From the NCBI RefSeq assembly GCF_007679045.1, contig NZ_VEFS01000001.1, positions 305,520 to 369,519 on the forward strand: a stretch of 64,000 bases of DNA, in the 5' to 3' direction. Below, piece by piece: positions 56,360 to 64,000 of this stretch (positions within the stretch are counted from its first letter, which is position 1; each line of letters starts with the position of its first letter). The notes beneath the pieces are model-generated. The model searched no databases. It was not told where the DNA came from and was given only the letters and a program-made list of their open reading frames with translations. Made by a program: the position numbers and the translations under genes. This stretch comes from Microbacterium sp. BH-3-3-3 (GTDB lineage: Bacteria; Actinomycetota; Actinomycetes; Actinomycetales; Microbacteriaceae).

Positions 56360-58654
56360 TCACACCACGAAACGCCCACCCCGGATCGCGAGGGTCTGCG
56401 GCCGCGTGGTCACCGCGTCGACCCGGACGCTGTCGCGGTACACGCGCACGCGGTCGACCTCCGCGGCGTTCACGACGAGGACGAAGCCGTCGGCCACGGG
56501 GAAGCCGTCGAGGGCGGTCACGACCTTGTCGTGTGTCTCGTCGCCGTTCACCGACACGCTCACGAGCTCGGCGCCGTCGGCATCCGTCAGGGTGAGCTCG
56601 TAGTAGAGCCGCCCCTGGAAGTAGTAGTCGTGCGGGCGGATGCCGGTGGAGGTCGCGGTCAGGTGGGTTCCGTCGCGACTGATCCCGACCCACCCGGCGA
56701 GCCAGTCCATGATGCCGACGAACTGCAGTCCCGAGGTGACGCTGACGGGTGCGGGACGCCACAGCGCCTCGAGCGTGCCGTCGGCGCTCTGCAGCACCAC
56801 CGTGACGCGGCCGTCGGTTCCGACGTCCTTCGCCGTCGACTCGGCGGCGGCGACCACGCTCGTCGCCCCGCCGAGCGTGGACAGGCCGGTCACGCGACCG
56901 GACGAGCCGTCGTGCTCGCCCAGGTCGATCGTCCCGTCGACGAGCGAGAGCGATCCGACGGGCAGGTCGTAGCCGACGGAGCGCTCCACGACCGCGTCGT
57001 GGGAGTCGACGGCCGCCCAGATCGGGTTCTGCAGCGCGGGGTACGCCGAGAGGGACGACAGCACGGATGCCGACAGGGGCACGCCCCACTCGGTGAAGAA
57101 CGGACCCAGGTCGCGGTCGGCGACCCGCGACGCGATCTCGGCGAAGAGGTCTTTCTTGTCCTGGTCGGGCTCGGGCATCGACAGCCCGCGGATTCGCCGA
57201 ACGCGGTACTCCTGGTTCAGCGCGGGATAGAAGGCGTCGCCGAAGGATCGGCGGAGCTGCTCGAACAGGTAGAGGCCGAGGAACGGATCGTCGGCGGTCA
57301 TCTGCGCGTGGTCGCGCTCGTCGAGCGGGCGGGCGAGGTAGTGCGCGGCGCGGTCCTTGCGGTCGGCCTCGTCGTCGAGGCGGTTCTGCCCGGTCAGCCG
57401 GTTCTGCAGGGCGAGGGCCGAGATGTTGACGGTGACCTCCATCAGCCCGCTCCACCGGTACGCGGGCGCCTGGAAGGTGTGACCGACCTCGTGCCAGATC
57501 CCCCAGCTGTCGGTGTCGGTCAGCAGGGTCTCGCTGGCCCCGGTGTCGACCTGGAAGCACACCCACTGGCTGGTGGCGAACGCCCATCCGCCGCCGGAGT
57601 CGGGCCCGCCGAAGTACACGCGACCCGGGTACTTGCGCGCGACCCCGACCGCGGCGCGCGAGAGCCCGTAGACGTCGCAGGTGTACGCCACGACCCGGTC
57701 CAGGCGCAAGACGACGTCGGCCGGATCCCACGCCACGCCACGCGAGGCGAGGTCGTCGATCACCCGTCGCTGCAGGTCGGCGAAGGCCCGCTCCCCCACC
57801 AGCGTCACGGCCGGCGCGGCCGCCCACGCGGCGAGCTGGGCGGCGAACTCGTCGGGCTTGGTCTGATCCTTCACCCACACCGGGTGCGGGGCTCCACCGG
57901 AGATCGTCAGCGCTCCGGAGCGTTCGGTGGAGCCGTTGCGGACGAAGACGAGGCCGTCCTGGGGTGCGGTGATGCTCTGGGCACCCGGCGACAGGGCGAT
58001 CACGCTGAGGTCCTGCTGCTGTCCCGCGTTGAAGGCGCGCCACGGCCCTCGCACCCCGATCACGAGCGACATGTCGGCGGGCGCGTCGGCTGCGACGACG
58101 ACGTCGAGCGCGTCGCCTGCGAAGACGTACCGCCCGGTCGGCTGCAGGTCGCTGTGGGCGAACTGGCGGTTCTCGACCGCGGCGACGGCGTCTTGGCTCC
58201 CGTGCGCGAGCGCGATCACACGCGTGGTCGCGCCCGAGGAGTCGTGCGTCGAGGCCCGCGGCGCCCGCACCTCGAACGCGCAGCTCGCGGTTCCCGAGGC
58301 GGCGGCCACAGAGAGGGTGCCCCCGCCCGCCGCGGCGTCGCCGCGGACGCGCAGGGTCGTTTCGTACACCCCGGTCGCGTCGGTCAGACCCGTGGGCTGG
58401 TCGATGACCCCCTGGCCGGGGTCGCCCAGCGCGAGCACGACGGGCCGTCCCCCGAGCGGCGCGCCGTCGTCGTCGGGGCTCGTGACGCGCACGGCGACCA
58501 CCTCGTCGGGATAGGCCCACGCGGGAGAGGTCGTCACCGTCCAGCCGCGCACGGCGCTCGAGGTCGATGCGGGCGCGGCCGCGACGGCGGCCACCGCGGG
58601 GACGGCCCAGGCGCCGGCGGCGAGCACGCTGCGGCGGGTGAGGGGGATGCTCAT
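56360..58654 (-). CDS. Tat-exported M60-family (enhancin-like) metallopeptidase
   Basis: The 764-residue secreted protein has a Tat signal peptide (PLTRRSVLAAGAWAVPAVAA), an Ig-like N-terminal part (about residues 35-140, VRVTSPDDDGAPLGGRPVVL) and an M60 N-terminal domain (LQPTGRYVFAGDALDVVV, LTISGGAPHPVWVKDQTKPD). The catalytic zinc site HEVGHTFQ lies at about 388-395, with a downstream Glu region. A C-terminal beta-rich part follows (DGRVTVVLQSADGTLEALWR). M60 peptidases cut mucin-type glycoproteins in gut microbes; here the target could be plant, fungal or animal surface glycoprotein. The ATG at 58654 has GGAGG 8 bases upstream. It is divergent from the kinase-like gene and interrupts the argS-lysA order. 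Confidence 0.87.
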   Translation of the reverse strand: MSIPLTRRSVLAAGAWAVPAVAAVAAAPASTSSAVRGWTVTTSPAWAYPDEVVAVRVTSPDDDGAPLGGRPVVLALGDPGQGVIDQPTGLTDATGVYETTLRVRGDAAAGGGTLSVAAASGTASCAFEVRAPRASTHDSSGATTRVIALAHGSQDAVAAVENRQFAHSDLQPTGRYVFAGDALDVVVAADAPADMSLVIGVRGPWRAFNAGQQQDLSVIALSPGAQSITAPQDGLVFVRNGSTERSGALTISGGAPHPVWVKDQTKPDEFAAQLAAWAAAPAVTLVGERAFADLQRRVIDDLASRGVAWDPADVVLRLDRVVAYTCDVYGLSRAAVGVARKYPGRVYFGGPDSGGGWAFATSQWVCFQVDTGASETLLTDTDSWGIWHEVGHTFQAPAYRWSGLMEVTVNISALALQNRLTGQNRLDDEADRKDRAAHYLARPLDERDHAQMTADDPFLGLYLFEQLRRSFGDAFYPALNQEYRVRRIRGLSMPEPDQDKKDLFAEIASRVADRDLGPFFTEWGVPLSASVLSSLSAYPALQNPIWAAVDSHDAVVERSVGYDLPVGSLSLVDGTIDLGEHDGSSGRVTGLSTLGGATSVVAAAESTAKDVGTDGRVTVVLQSADGTLEALWRPAPVSVTSGLQFVGIMDWLAGWVGISRDGTHLTATSTGIRPHDYYFQGRLYYELTLTDADGAELVSVSVNGDETHDKVVTALDGFPVADGFVLVVNAAEVDRVRVYRDSVRVDAVTTRPQTLAIRGGRFVV

Positions 58655-58875
58655 CGATCGGCCTCCGGATCGGGGTCGGCCCTTCGCGGGAGGTCCGGTG
58701 GGCGCGGGGCAGCATACGGCCGCGCGCCCCGCGGTCGCCTTCGGCGCCGCCGCGGAACGCTGCAGCGATCGCGGACCAAGGCGACACCACCCGCGGGTGA
58801 GGCCGCGGGCGATGCGCGGGCACCCCCCTGCGGGCGGGCGACGACCGCGTGTGGACCGCGACCTAGGGTGGCCCG
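58655..58875. other. 221-base divergent gap between M60 peptidase and kinase-like genes
   Basis: The gap holds the GGAGG ribosome site of the M60 gene near its left end and the TAGGGT box of the kinase-like gene at its right end. Between them are only GC-rich short palindromes such as CCGCGGG-type runs. I see no coding frame with family resemblance, no repeat copy and no operator-like AT-rich inverted repeat. Confidence 0.6.
58864..58869 (+). promoter_or_regulatory. -10 box of the HPr-kinase-like gene (leaderless type)
   Basis: TAGGGT, 6 bases, then the GTG start at 58876. Confidence 0.5.
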
Positions 58876-59961
58876 GTGTCGTCCTGCCCCACCGTGCCCC
58901 CGCTCCTCGTCGACGCCGTCGGATCACGCGTGGCGATCGACCATTCAGGGCTCGACCCCGACGCCCGGGCCGCGGTCGAGAGCGCGTGGCGCGACGCCCG
59001 CAGCCGTGACGTCGTCACTGCCGACGCCACGGTCGTCGCCGACCCGTCGGTCTCCCGCGCACGCATGCTCTCCGACCTGTCGAGCGCCGTCACGCAGGCC
59101 GCGATCGTCGCCGGGCGCGGAAAGCGCTGGATGCTGCACGCGGCGGGCCTTGAGGCCTCCGACGGACGCGTGATCGTGCTGGTCGGCGCCTCGGGTGCGG
59201 GCAAGACCACCGCGACGCGCACCCTCGCCCGTCGGTGGGGGTACGTCTCGGACGAGACGGTCGGCATCGACCTCGACGGCACCGTGCATCCCTACCGCAA
59301 GCCGCTGTCGATCATCACCGACGGCCACGAGGTCAAAGTGCAGCGCGCCCCCGGCGACCTCGACCTGCGCGGGCTCGAGTCGACCCGTCTGCGGGTGGGC
59401 CGCATCGTGCTGCTCGACCGCCGCGCCGACCTGCGGCGAGCCCGACTGGTGCCCGTGTCACCGGCCGAGGCCCTCACCGCCTGCGCCCCGCACTCGAGCG
59501 CCATCACCTCTCTGCCGCGTCCGCTGCACGCGATCACGCGTCACCTCGACGCCACCGGAGGCGCACTCCGGGCGGAGTACACCGAGGCGGAGCAGCTGCT
59601 CGCGCTGTGCGACCACCTCGACCTCGCGGCCGCGCCGATCGAGCGGCCCCCGCTCGACGACGTTCCGCTGCGGGTCGCAGAGGCGACCGGGGGCCCGCGA
59701 TATCGGCTGGCGGATGCCGTGGACTCCCTGTCGTTCGACGACGGGCGCCTCGCCGTGCTCACCGCCACCTCCGCGGGGGCGGGCACCCTGCGCGTGCTGG
59801 CCGGGCTGGCTCCTTCGCTGTGGAAGGCCGCCGACGGCGCGACGCTGGACGCCCTCGAAGACGCGGTGATGCACGGGCTCGGCGACGAGACGGCGGGTCC
59901 CGCGGTGCGCGGCATCCTGGATCAGCTCGTCGAGGCCGAACTGCTGCACGTCGAGGCCTGA
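58876..59961 (+). CDS. HPr-kinase-like P-loop protein with PqqD-like C-terminus
   Basis: The 361-residue protein has a Walker A loop LVGASGAGKTTATRTLARRW at about residues 102-115, preceded by MLHAAGLEASDGRVIVLVG. This 'swallow-then-P-loop' layout is typical of HPr-kinase-like proteins; YVSDETVGIDLDGTVHPYRK follows, with acidic residues in the Walker B/catalytic area. The last 45 residues (ATLDALEDAVMHGLGDETAG, RGILDQLVEAELLHVEA) resemble the PqqD/RRE-like winged helix seen near peptide-modifying enzymes. No peptide precursor, radical SAM or cyclase gene is adjacent. The GTG at 58876 is supported by the TAGGGT box. The biochemical role is unknown. Confidence 0.75.
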   Translation: MSSCPTVPPLLVDAVGSRVAIDHSGLDPDARAAVESAWRDARSRDVVTADATVVADPSVSRARMLSDLSSAVTQAAIVAGRGKRWMLHAAGLEASDGRVIVLVGASGAGKTTATRTLARRWGYVSDETVGIDLDGTVHPYRKPLSIITDGHEVKVQRAPGDLDLRGLESTRLRVGRIVLLDRRADLRRARLVPVSPAEALTACAPHSSAITSLPRPLHAITRHLDATGGALRAEYTEAEQLLALCDHLDLAAAPIERPPLDDVPLRVAEATGGPRYRLADAVDSLSFDDGRLAVLTATSAGAGTLRVLAGLAPSLWKAADGATLDALEDAVMHGLGDETAGPAVRGILDQLVEAELLHVEA

Positions 59962-59986
59962 TGCCCCTGCGGCGCGCGAGAGCGTC

Positions 59987-60769
59987 TCAGCCGCAGCTGC
60001 CGTCGGCCTGCAGCGCGGGGTCGTCGAGGATGCCGCCGGCGACGTCGAAGGTCGCGACGAGGTCCTGCCCCTGCACGGTCGCCGAGGTGAGGGTGAGCCC
60101 GGCCGGAAGGCGATCGGCGATGCACAGGCTCTGCGTCTGCACGAGCGGGTCGGCGATGCCGCCGAACTGACCGCGGAGGGTGTCGGCGTCGATCGCGTTG
60201 CCGCCCACCGAGAAGGCGGAGGGCGTGAGCGTCAGGTCGCCCTCGGCCGCACCGGGAGACACCGTGGCCCCGATGGGGATGGCGATGCCGAACAGCGACA
60301 GCGAGGTCTCGAACGTCACGTCGGGGGCGGCCACGGTGACGGTGCCCGAGGGGAAGTCGGGGATCTGCGCGAGCAGCGACCGCAACTGGTCCTGGTCCAA
60401 CCTCACCGAGGCGACTCCCCCGTCGGCCGCCGACGCACCCGACACGGGGACTCCGCGCAGCTCCACGCGCACGTCCCCGGTGATCGGGCCGAGGGTGACG
60501 TCGTCGGACGACACCGTGACGTCGTCGAGCCGCCCCGTGATGACCTGCGGCAGCACGAGGCCGCTCAGCTGCACGTCGACGTCCTGATCGGCGGGGAGGC
60601 CGACGTTCTCGACCACGAGCGTGCGGACCGTGCCGGTCACGACCGAGCGCGCGATGAACTCCGCCGCCACGACCGCGGCGACCAGCAGCACCACGACCAC
60701 GACGAGCACCGCGATCCACCGCCCGCGACGGCGGCGGGGCGCTCGGGCGGGGGCCGCGGCGTCGGTCAT
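59987..60769 (-). CDS. DUF2993 family membrane-anchored lipid-binding protein (LmeA-like)
   Basis: The 260-residue protein has a short basic N-terminus (PARAPRRRRGR), a membrane anchor (WIAVLVVVVVLLVAAVVAAE) and an extracellular domain with repeated beta strands typical of DUF2993 (VQLSGLVLPQVITGRLDDVT, DVRVELRGVPVSG, LTLTPSAFSVGGNAIDADTL). Mycobacterial LmeA of this family binds phospholipids and supports mannan maturation; that role is only inferred here. The C-terminus ends CG, with a second Cys in TQSLCIADRLPAG, which may form a disulfide. Its ATG lies 2 bases after the argS stop, so it is co-transcribed with argS. Confidence 0.85.
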   Translation of the reverse strand: MTDAAAPARAPRRRRGRWIAVLVVVVVLLVAAVVAAEFIARSVVTGTVRTLVVENVGLPADQDVDVQLSGLVLPQVITGRLDDVTVSSDDVTLGPITGDVRVELRGVPVSGASAADGGVASVRLDQDQLRSLLAQIPDFPSGTVTVAAPDVTFETSLSLFGIAIPIGATVSPGAAEGDLTLTPSAFSVGGNAIDADTLRGQFGGIADPLVQTQSLCIADRLPAGLTLTSATVQGQDLVATFDVAGGILDDPALQADGSCG

Positions 60770-60771
60770 CG

Positions 60772-62436
60772 TTACATCCGCTCCGGAGCGCTGACGCCGA
60801 GCAGGTCGAGGCCGTTGCGCAGCACCTGACCGGTGGCGTCGTTCAGCCACAGGCGCGTGCGGTGCACGGGTTCGACCGGGGCGTCGCCGAGCGGGATGAC
60901 GCGGCAGTTGTCGTACCAGCGGTGGTAGAGACCCGCGAGCTCCTCGAGGTAGCGCGCGACGCGGTGCGGCTCGCGCACCTCGGCGGCGTAGGCGACGATG
61001 CGCGGGTACTCCTGCAGCGCTCCCAGCAGAGCCGATTCGGTCTCGTGGGCGAGGAGCTCGGGGGCGAACTCCGAGCGGTCGACACCCGAATCCGCGGCGT
61101 TGCGGGCAACGTTGTGCGTGCGGGCGTGCGCGTACTGCACATAGAAGACGGGGTTGTCGTTCGTGCGCTTCTGCAGGATCTCGGGGTCGAGCGTCAGCGG
61201 CGAATCGGCCGGGTAACGCGCGAGCGAGTACCGCAGGGCGTCGGTGCCGAGCCAGGCCTGCAGGTCGTCGAGCTCGACGATGTTCCCCGCTCGCTTCGAC
61301 AGGCGCGCGCCGTTGATCGACACGAGCTGACCGATGAGCACCTCGATGTCCTTGTCGGGGTCGTCTCCCGCCGCACCCGCGAGGGCCTTGAGGCGGTGGA
61401 CGTAGCCGTGGTGGTCGGCGCCGAGCAGGTAGATCTTGTGCGCGAAACCGCGGTCGCCCTTGTTGAGGTAGTACGCGGCATCGGCGGCGAAGTAGGTGTA
61501 CTCGCCGTTCGAGCGCCGGATGACGCGGTTCTTGTCGTCGCCGAAGTCGGTCGTGCGCACCCACACGGCGTCGTCCTCGTCGAAGACGTGCCCCTGCTCG
61601 CGCAGGCGGTCGACGGCCTCGTCGACGAGGCTCGGCTGGCCCTCGATCCGCGCGTGCAGGTCGCGCTCCGAGAACCAGACGTCGAAGTGCACGTTGAAGC
61701 GCGCGAGCGAGGCCTGGATCTCGCCGAGCTGGAACCCGTAGGCCAGCTCGGTGGCGACGGAGATCTGCTCGGCGCGATCGAGGTCGAGGATGTCGGTGCG
61801 GGCGGCCTGCACGCGCTCCGCGAGAGCCGCGATGTACGCTCCGCCGTACCCGTCCTCGGGAGTCGGCTCGCCCGCGATGGCCGCGACGACGGAGCGACCG
61901 AAGCGCTCCATCTGGGCGCCGGCGTCGTTGATGTAGAACTCGCGCACCAGGGTCGCGCCGCTGGCCAGCAGCACGCGGGCGATCGCGTCACCCAGGGCCG
62001 CCCAGCGGGTGTGGCCGATGTGCAGCGGCCCGGTGGGGTTGGCGCTGACGAACTCGAGGTTGATCGTGTTGCCGCGCTGGGTGTCGTTCGTGCCGAACGC
62101 CGCTCCCTGCTCGACGATGAGCTTCGCCAGCGCGCCCGCCGCAGCGGCGTCGAGGCGGATGTTGATGAAGCCGGGGCCGGCCACCTCGACGCTCGCGATG
62201 CCGTCGACGGCCTCGAGGCCCGCGGCGATCTCGGCCGCGAACTCGCGCGGGTTCGCCCCGACGACCTTCGACAGCTTCAGGGCGGCGTTGGACGCCCAGT
62301 CGCCGTGGTCGCGGTTCTTCGGCCGCTCCAGCGGCAGATCGGCGGCGGTCAGCCCCGCCGACGAGCCCTCGCGTCGCGCCTCGGCGAGCGGAGCGATGAC
62401 GGCGAGAAGGGCGGCGGAGAGGGCTGCAGGATCCAT
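60772..62436 (-). CDS. argS: arginyl-tRNA synthetase
   Basis: ArgS charges tRNA-Arg. The 554-residue class I enzyme has the N-terminal additional domain (PLERPKNRDHGDWASNAALK), the HIGH motif in ANPTGPLHIGHTRWAALGD near residue 135, the KMSKS-like ISINGARLSKRAGNIVEL, and the C-terminal anticodon domain ending NGLDLLGVSAPERM. The ATG at 62436 lies 9 bases behind TAGAAT, so its leader is only about 3 bases long. Downstream are a DUF2993 gene and then, unusually, the kinase/M60 insertion before lysA. Confidence 0.97.
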   Translation of the reverse strand: MDPAALSAALLAVIAPLAEARREGSSAGLTAADLPLERPKNRDHGDWASNAALKLSKVVGANPREFAAEIAAGLEAVDGIASVEVAGPGFINIRLDAAAAGALAKLIVEQGAAFGTNDTQRGNTINLEFVSANPTGPLHIGHTRWAALGDAIARVLLASGATLVREFYINDAGAQMERFGRSVVAAIAGEPTPEDGYGGAYIAALAERVQAARTDILDLDRAEQISVATELAYGFQLGEIQASLARFNVHFDVWFSERDLHARIEGQPSLVDEAVDRLREQGHVFDEDDAVWVRTTDFGDDKNRVIRRSNGEYTYFAADAAYYLNKGDRGFAHKIYLLGADHHGYVHRLKALAGAAGDDPDKDIEVLIGQLVSINGARLSKRAGNIVELDDLQAWLGTDALRYSLARYPADSPLTLDPEILQKRTNDNPVFYVQYAHARTHNVARNAADSGVDRSEFAPELLAHETESALLGALQEYPRIVAYAAEVREPHRVARYLEELAGLYHRWYDNCRVIPLGDAPVEPVHRTRLWLNDATGQVLRNGLDLLGVSAPERM

Positions 62437-62484
62437 AACCCTGCAATTCTAGGCGGAGCGGACGACCCGACCCTCCGTTCGCCC

Positions 62485-63288
62485 TCAGGCGATCTGCACC
62501 AGGCCGCGGTGGTCGTCGGGCCCGACGGGGGCCTCGTCTTCGAGCACCGCATCGACGCGCATGCTCTCGAGGCCGACGTACCCGCCGTGATAGCTGAGGA
62601 AGGCGCAGTCCGCGGCGTCGCGCCCGGTCGCGATCCGCACCAGCGACCGGCGGTCCGACAGGCGCGTCGCGTCGATGACGTGCCACTGTCCGTCGAGGTA
62701 CGCCTCGGCGACCGCGTGGAAGTCCATGGGCACCAGGCCCGGCGCGTAGCAGGCGGCGTAGCGGGCGGGAACGTCCATCGCGCGCAGCAGGGCGATCACG
62801 AGGTGCGCGTAGTCGCGGCACACGCCTTGACCGCTCGCCAGCGTGGTGACGGCGCTGTCGGTGCCGAGGCTGAGTCCGGGCGAATACGTGACGGTGGATG
62901 CCACGAACTCCGACACCGCGTCGATCAGGTCGGCGCCGACCAGTCCGCGGAACTGGCGACGGGCCTGCCCGAAGACCTCATCGGACTGGCAGTACCGACT
63001 CGGACGGAGGTAGGCGATGGTGTCGAGCGCGCTCGTCGCCGGCGGCGTGGCTTGCGCGTCGATGACGGCCTCGTACCGGATGCTCAGCGGACCCTGGTCG
63101 CCGATCAGCCGGTGCAGACGACTCCCGGCGGCGTCGACGAGCTCGGTGGCCGCCCACGTGAGGTCACCCCTCGAGAAGGTCAGCGTCTCCTCCGAGAGCG
63201 GCACGCCGCGCGCAGCGGTGATCTGGAAGATGAGGTCGACGGACGTCCCCAGATCGAGGTCGAGTTCGGCGGTCACGCGGCGCGGCAC
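62485..63288 (-). CDS. transglutaminase-like (TGc domain) family protein
   Basis: The 267-residue cytoplasmic protein has an N-terminal bacterial transglutaminase-like beta domain (about residues 1-90, SRLHRLIGDQGPLSIRYEAV) and a papain-fold TGc domain. The triad is complete: Cys in LASGQGVCRDYAHLVIALLR, His in VPMDFHAVAEAYLDG and Asp in QWHVIDATRLSDRRS. Such proteins act as proteases or amide-forming enzymes; the substrate is unknown. I chose the GTG at 63288 (VPRRVTAELDLDL) because GAGGA lies 6-8 bases upstream; a GTG 9 codons earlier is possible. It lies alone between the lipoprotein gene and argS. Confidence 0.9.
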   Translation of the reverse strand: MPRRVTAELDLDLGTSVDLIFQITAARGVPLSEETLTFSRGDLTWAATELVDAAGSRLHRLIGDQGPLSIRYEAVIDAQATPPATSALDTIAYLRPSRYCQSDEVFGQARRQFRGLVGADLIDAVSEFVASTVTYSPGLSLGTDSAVTTLASGQGVCRDYAHLVIALLRAMDVPARYAACYAPGLVPMDFHAVAEAYLDGQWHVIDATRLSDRRSLVRIATGRDAADCAFLSYHGGYVGLESMRVDAVLEDEAPVGPDDHRGLVQIA

Positions 63289-63342
63289 CGAGCAATCCTC
63301 GCACGCGGTGCGCACCGCACGGGCCGCCGCGACGAGCGGGCT

Positions 63343-63843
63343 TCAGCCCTTCTTGCCCGGACCACCGCCGGGCCCGCCGCCGTCTTTGCCGGGACCCTTG
63401 TCTTTGCCGTTGTCCCCGGGCCCGGGCGCCTTGTCGGCGGGGCCGTCGTTCGACGAATCGTCGCCGCCGTCGTCGGTCACCGTGTCCTGCTGATCGTCGG
63501 TGCTGGACTCGGTGGTCTGCGAGGGTTCGGGCGTCGGCGTGGGGGTCGACGCCGGAGCCGGGACCAGCGAGGTGAGGTCGGCGCGAACGGTGGCGATGCG
63601 CGTGAGGATGGCGTCGGCCTCGTCGGCCGCGATCTCCCCCGCGTCGCGGCGCGCGGTGACCTCGGCCTCGAGGGCGTCGAGGCTCGTCAGGGCCGTCGAG
63701 TAGTCGCCCGTCGAGGCCTGCTCGGCGACCGTCTGCACGCTCTGCTGCCACGCGGTCGGCGTCGCGGCGGGCGGGGTGCAGCCCGCGAGCACGAACACCG
63801 CCGCGACGGTCACGACGACCGCGGGAAGTCCGTGTCCCCTCAC
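63343..63843 (-). CDS. lipoprotein with charged low-complexity tail
   Basis: The 166-residue protein has a lipoprotein signal (GLPAVVVTVAAVFVLAGC, lipidated Cys near residue 22), a helical middle part of about 70 residues (WQQSVQTVAEQASTGDYSTA, LDALEAEVTARRDAGEIAAD), and a Pro/Thr then Asp/Gly/Lys-rich disordered tail ending GPGGGPGKKG. The tail resembles that of wall-associated proteins. I do not recognise a named family. The GTG start overlaps the stop of the upstream gene by 4 bases, so both are made together. Confidence 0.8.
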   Translation of the reverse strand: MRGHGLPAVVVTVAAVFVLAGCTPPAATPTAWQQSVQTVAEQASTGDYSTALTSLDALEAEVTARRDAGEIAADEADAILTRIATVRADLTSLVPAPASTPTPTPEPSQTTESSTDDQQDTVTDDGGDDSSNDGPADKAPGPGDNGKDKGPGKDGGGPGGGPGKKG

Positions 63844-64000
63844 GGGGCCACCTCGTCGTAGAGGTCGTTCATGTGCTGGTCGAGGGGCTGCGGCAGCGTC
63901 GGCAGAGCGGGTTCGCTCGCGGCGCCCGTGTTGGTCATCGCGACGGCGGCGGTGATTCCCCCCGCGACCAGGACGGCGGCGACGACCGCGCCGATGATCA
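63840..64000 (-). CDS. membrane-anchored protein, 5' part outside window
   Basis: The minus-strand frame is open to the right edge. The visible 53 C-terminal residues contain a membrane helix (IIGAVVAAVLVAGGITAAVA) followed by a short outer tail (MTNTGAASEPALPTLPQPLD and QHMNDLYDEVAP). The stop overlaps the lipoprotein start as GTGA. A short outer tail after the helix suggests a bitopic protein whose cytoplasmic part, such as a kinase or sensor, is outside the window; this is inference. The coupling implies the two products act together at the membrane. Confidence 0.65.
   Translation of the reverse strand, partial: IIGAVVAAVLVAGGITAAVAMTNTGAASEPALPTLPQPLDQHMNDLYDEVAP

Overview
The window is a continuous stretch of chromosome from a high-GC actinobacterium, most likely Microbacterium or a close relative in the Microbacteriaceae. 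The evidence is the strongly GC-rich third codon positions, frequent GTG starts, many starts placed 6-7 bases behind a TAnnnT box (leaderless transcription), and a recognisable actinobacterial gene order: argS, lysA, hom, thrC, thrB, rho, prfA, prmC, a Sua5 gene, a wecA-like gene, an atpI-like gene and atpB-E-F-H-A-G-D-C, all on the minus strand. I found no rRNA, tRNA, CRISPR, phage or transposase genes.

Region 1 (1-9200) holds a truncated DUF1206 membrane protein, an aldo/keto reductase, proS, an ECF sigma factor overlapping a membrane-bound putative anti-sigma protein, a probably frameshifted surface-protein gene, a PIN-toxin/antitoxin pair, a BenE-type transporter and ispG. Region 2 (9200-18450) holds a PhzE-like anthranilate/ADIC synthase fusion behind a complete tryptophan attenuator, the site-2 protease rseP, a MurE-like ligase, dxr, an FKBP lipoprotein and a plsC-like acyltransferase. 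Two intergenic gaps here carry arrays of a palindromic repeat. The larger fills 14613-15452 and is built from 50-bp and 54-bp modules.

Region 3 (18500-26200) is a glycerol and dihydroxyacetone module. It contains dhaK-dhaL-dhaM (with an HPr domain fused to DhaM), a SorC-type regulator, a candidate operator, and then glpD, glpF and glpK, each followed by a hairpin. Region 4 (26300-33640) is mixed housekeeping: OsmC, an L-asparaginase II type protein, an amino-acid permease, a PP2C phosphatase, a second aldo/keto reductase, a membrane protein and YaaA.

Region 5 (33650-62440) is the conserved superoperon region ending in a strong terminator after atpC. It is interrupted twice by accessory genes: cysK-cysE-amidase plus a GrpB-family gene between prmC and prfA, and a Tat-exported M60 metallopeptidase divergent from an HPr-kinase-like protein between lysA and argS. 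Region 6 (62480-64000) has a transglutaminase-like protein, a lipoprotein and a truncated membrane protein.

The most unusual signals are the modular repeat array, the repeat found only at 3'-3' gene junctions plus two copies absorbed into atpF and hom, the trp attenuator in front of a PhzE-type enzyme, the M60/HPr-kinase-like insert, and an atpB gene with no standard start codon in frame.
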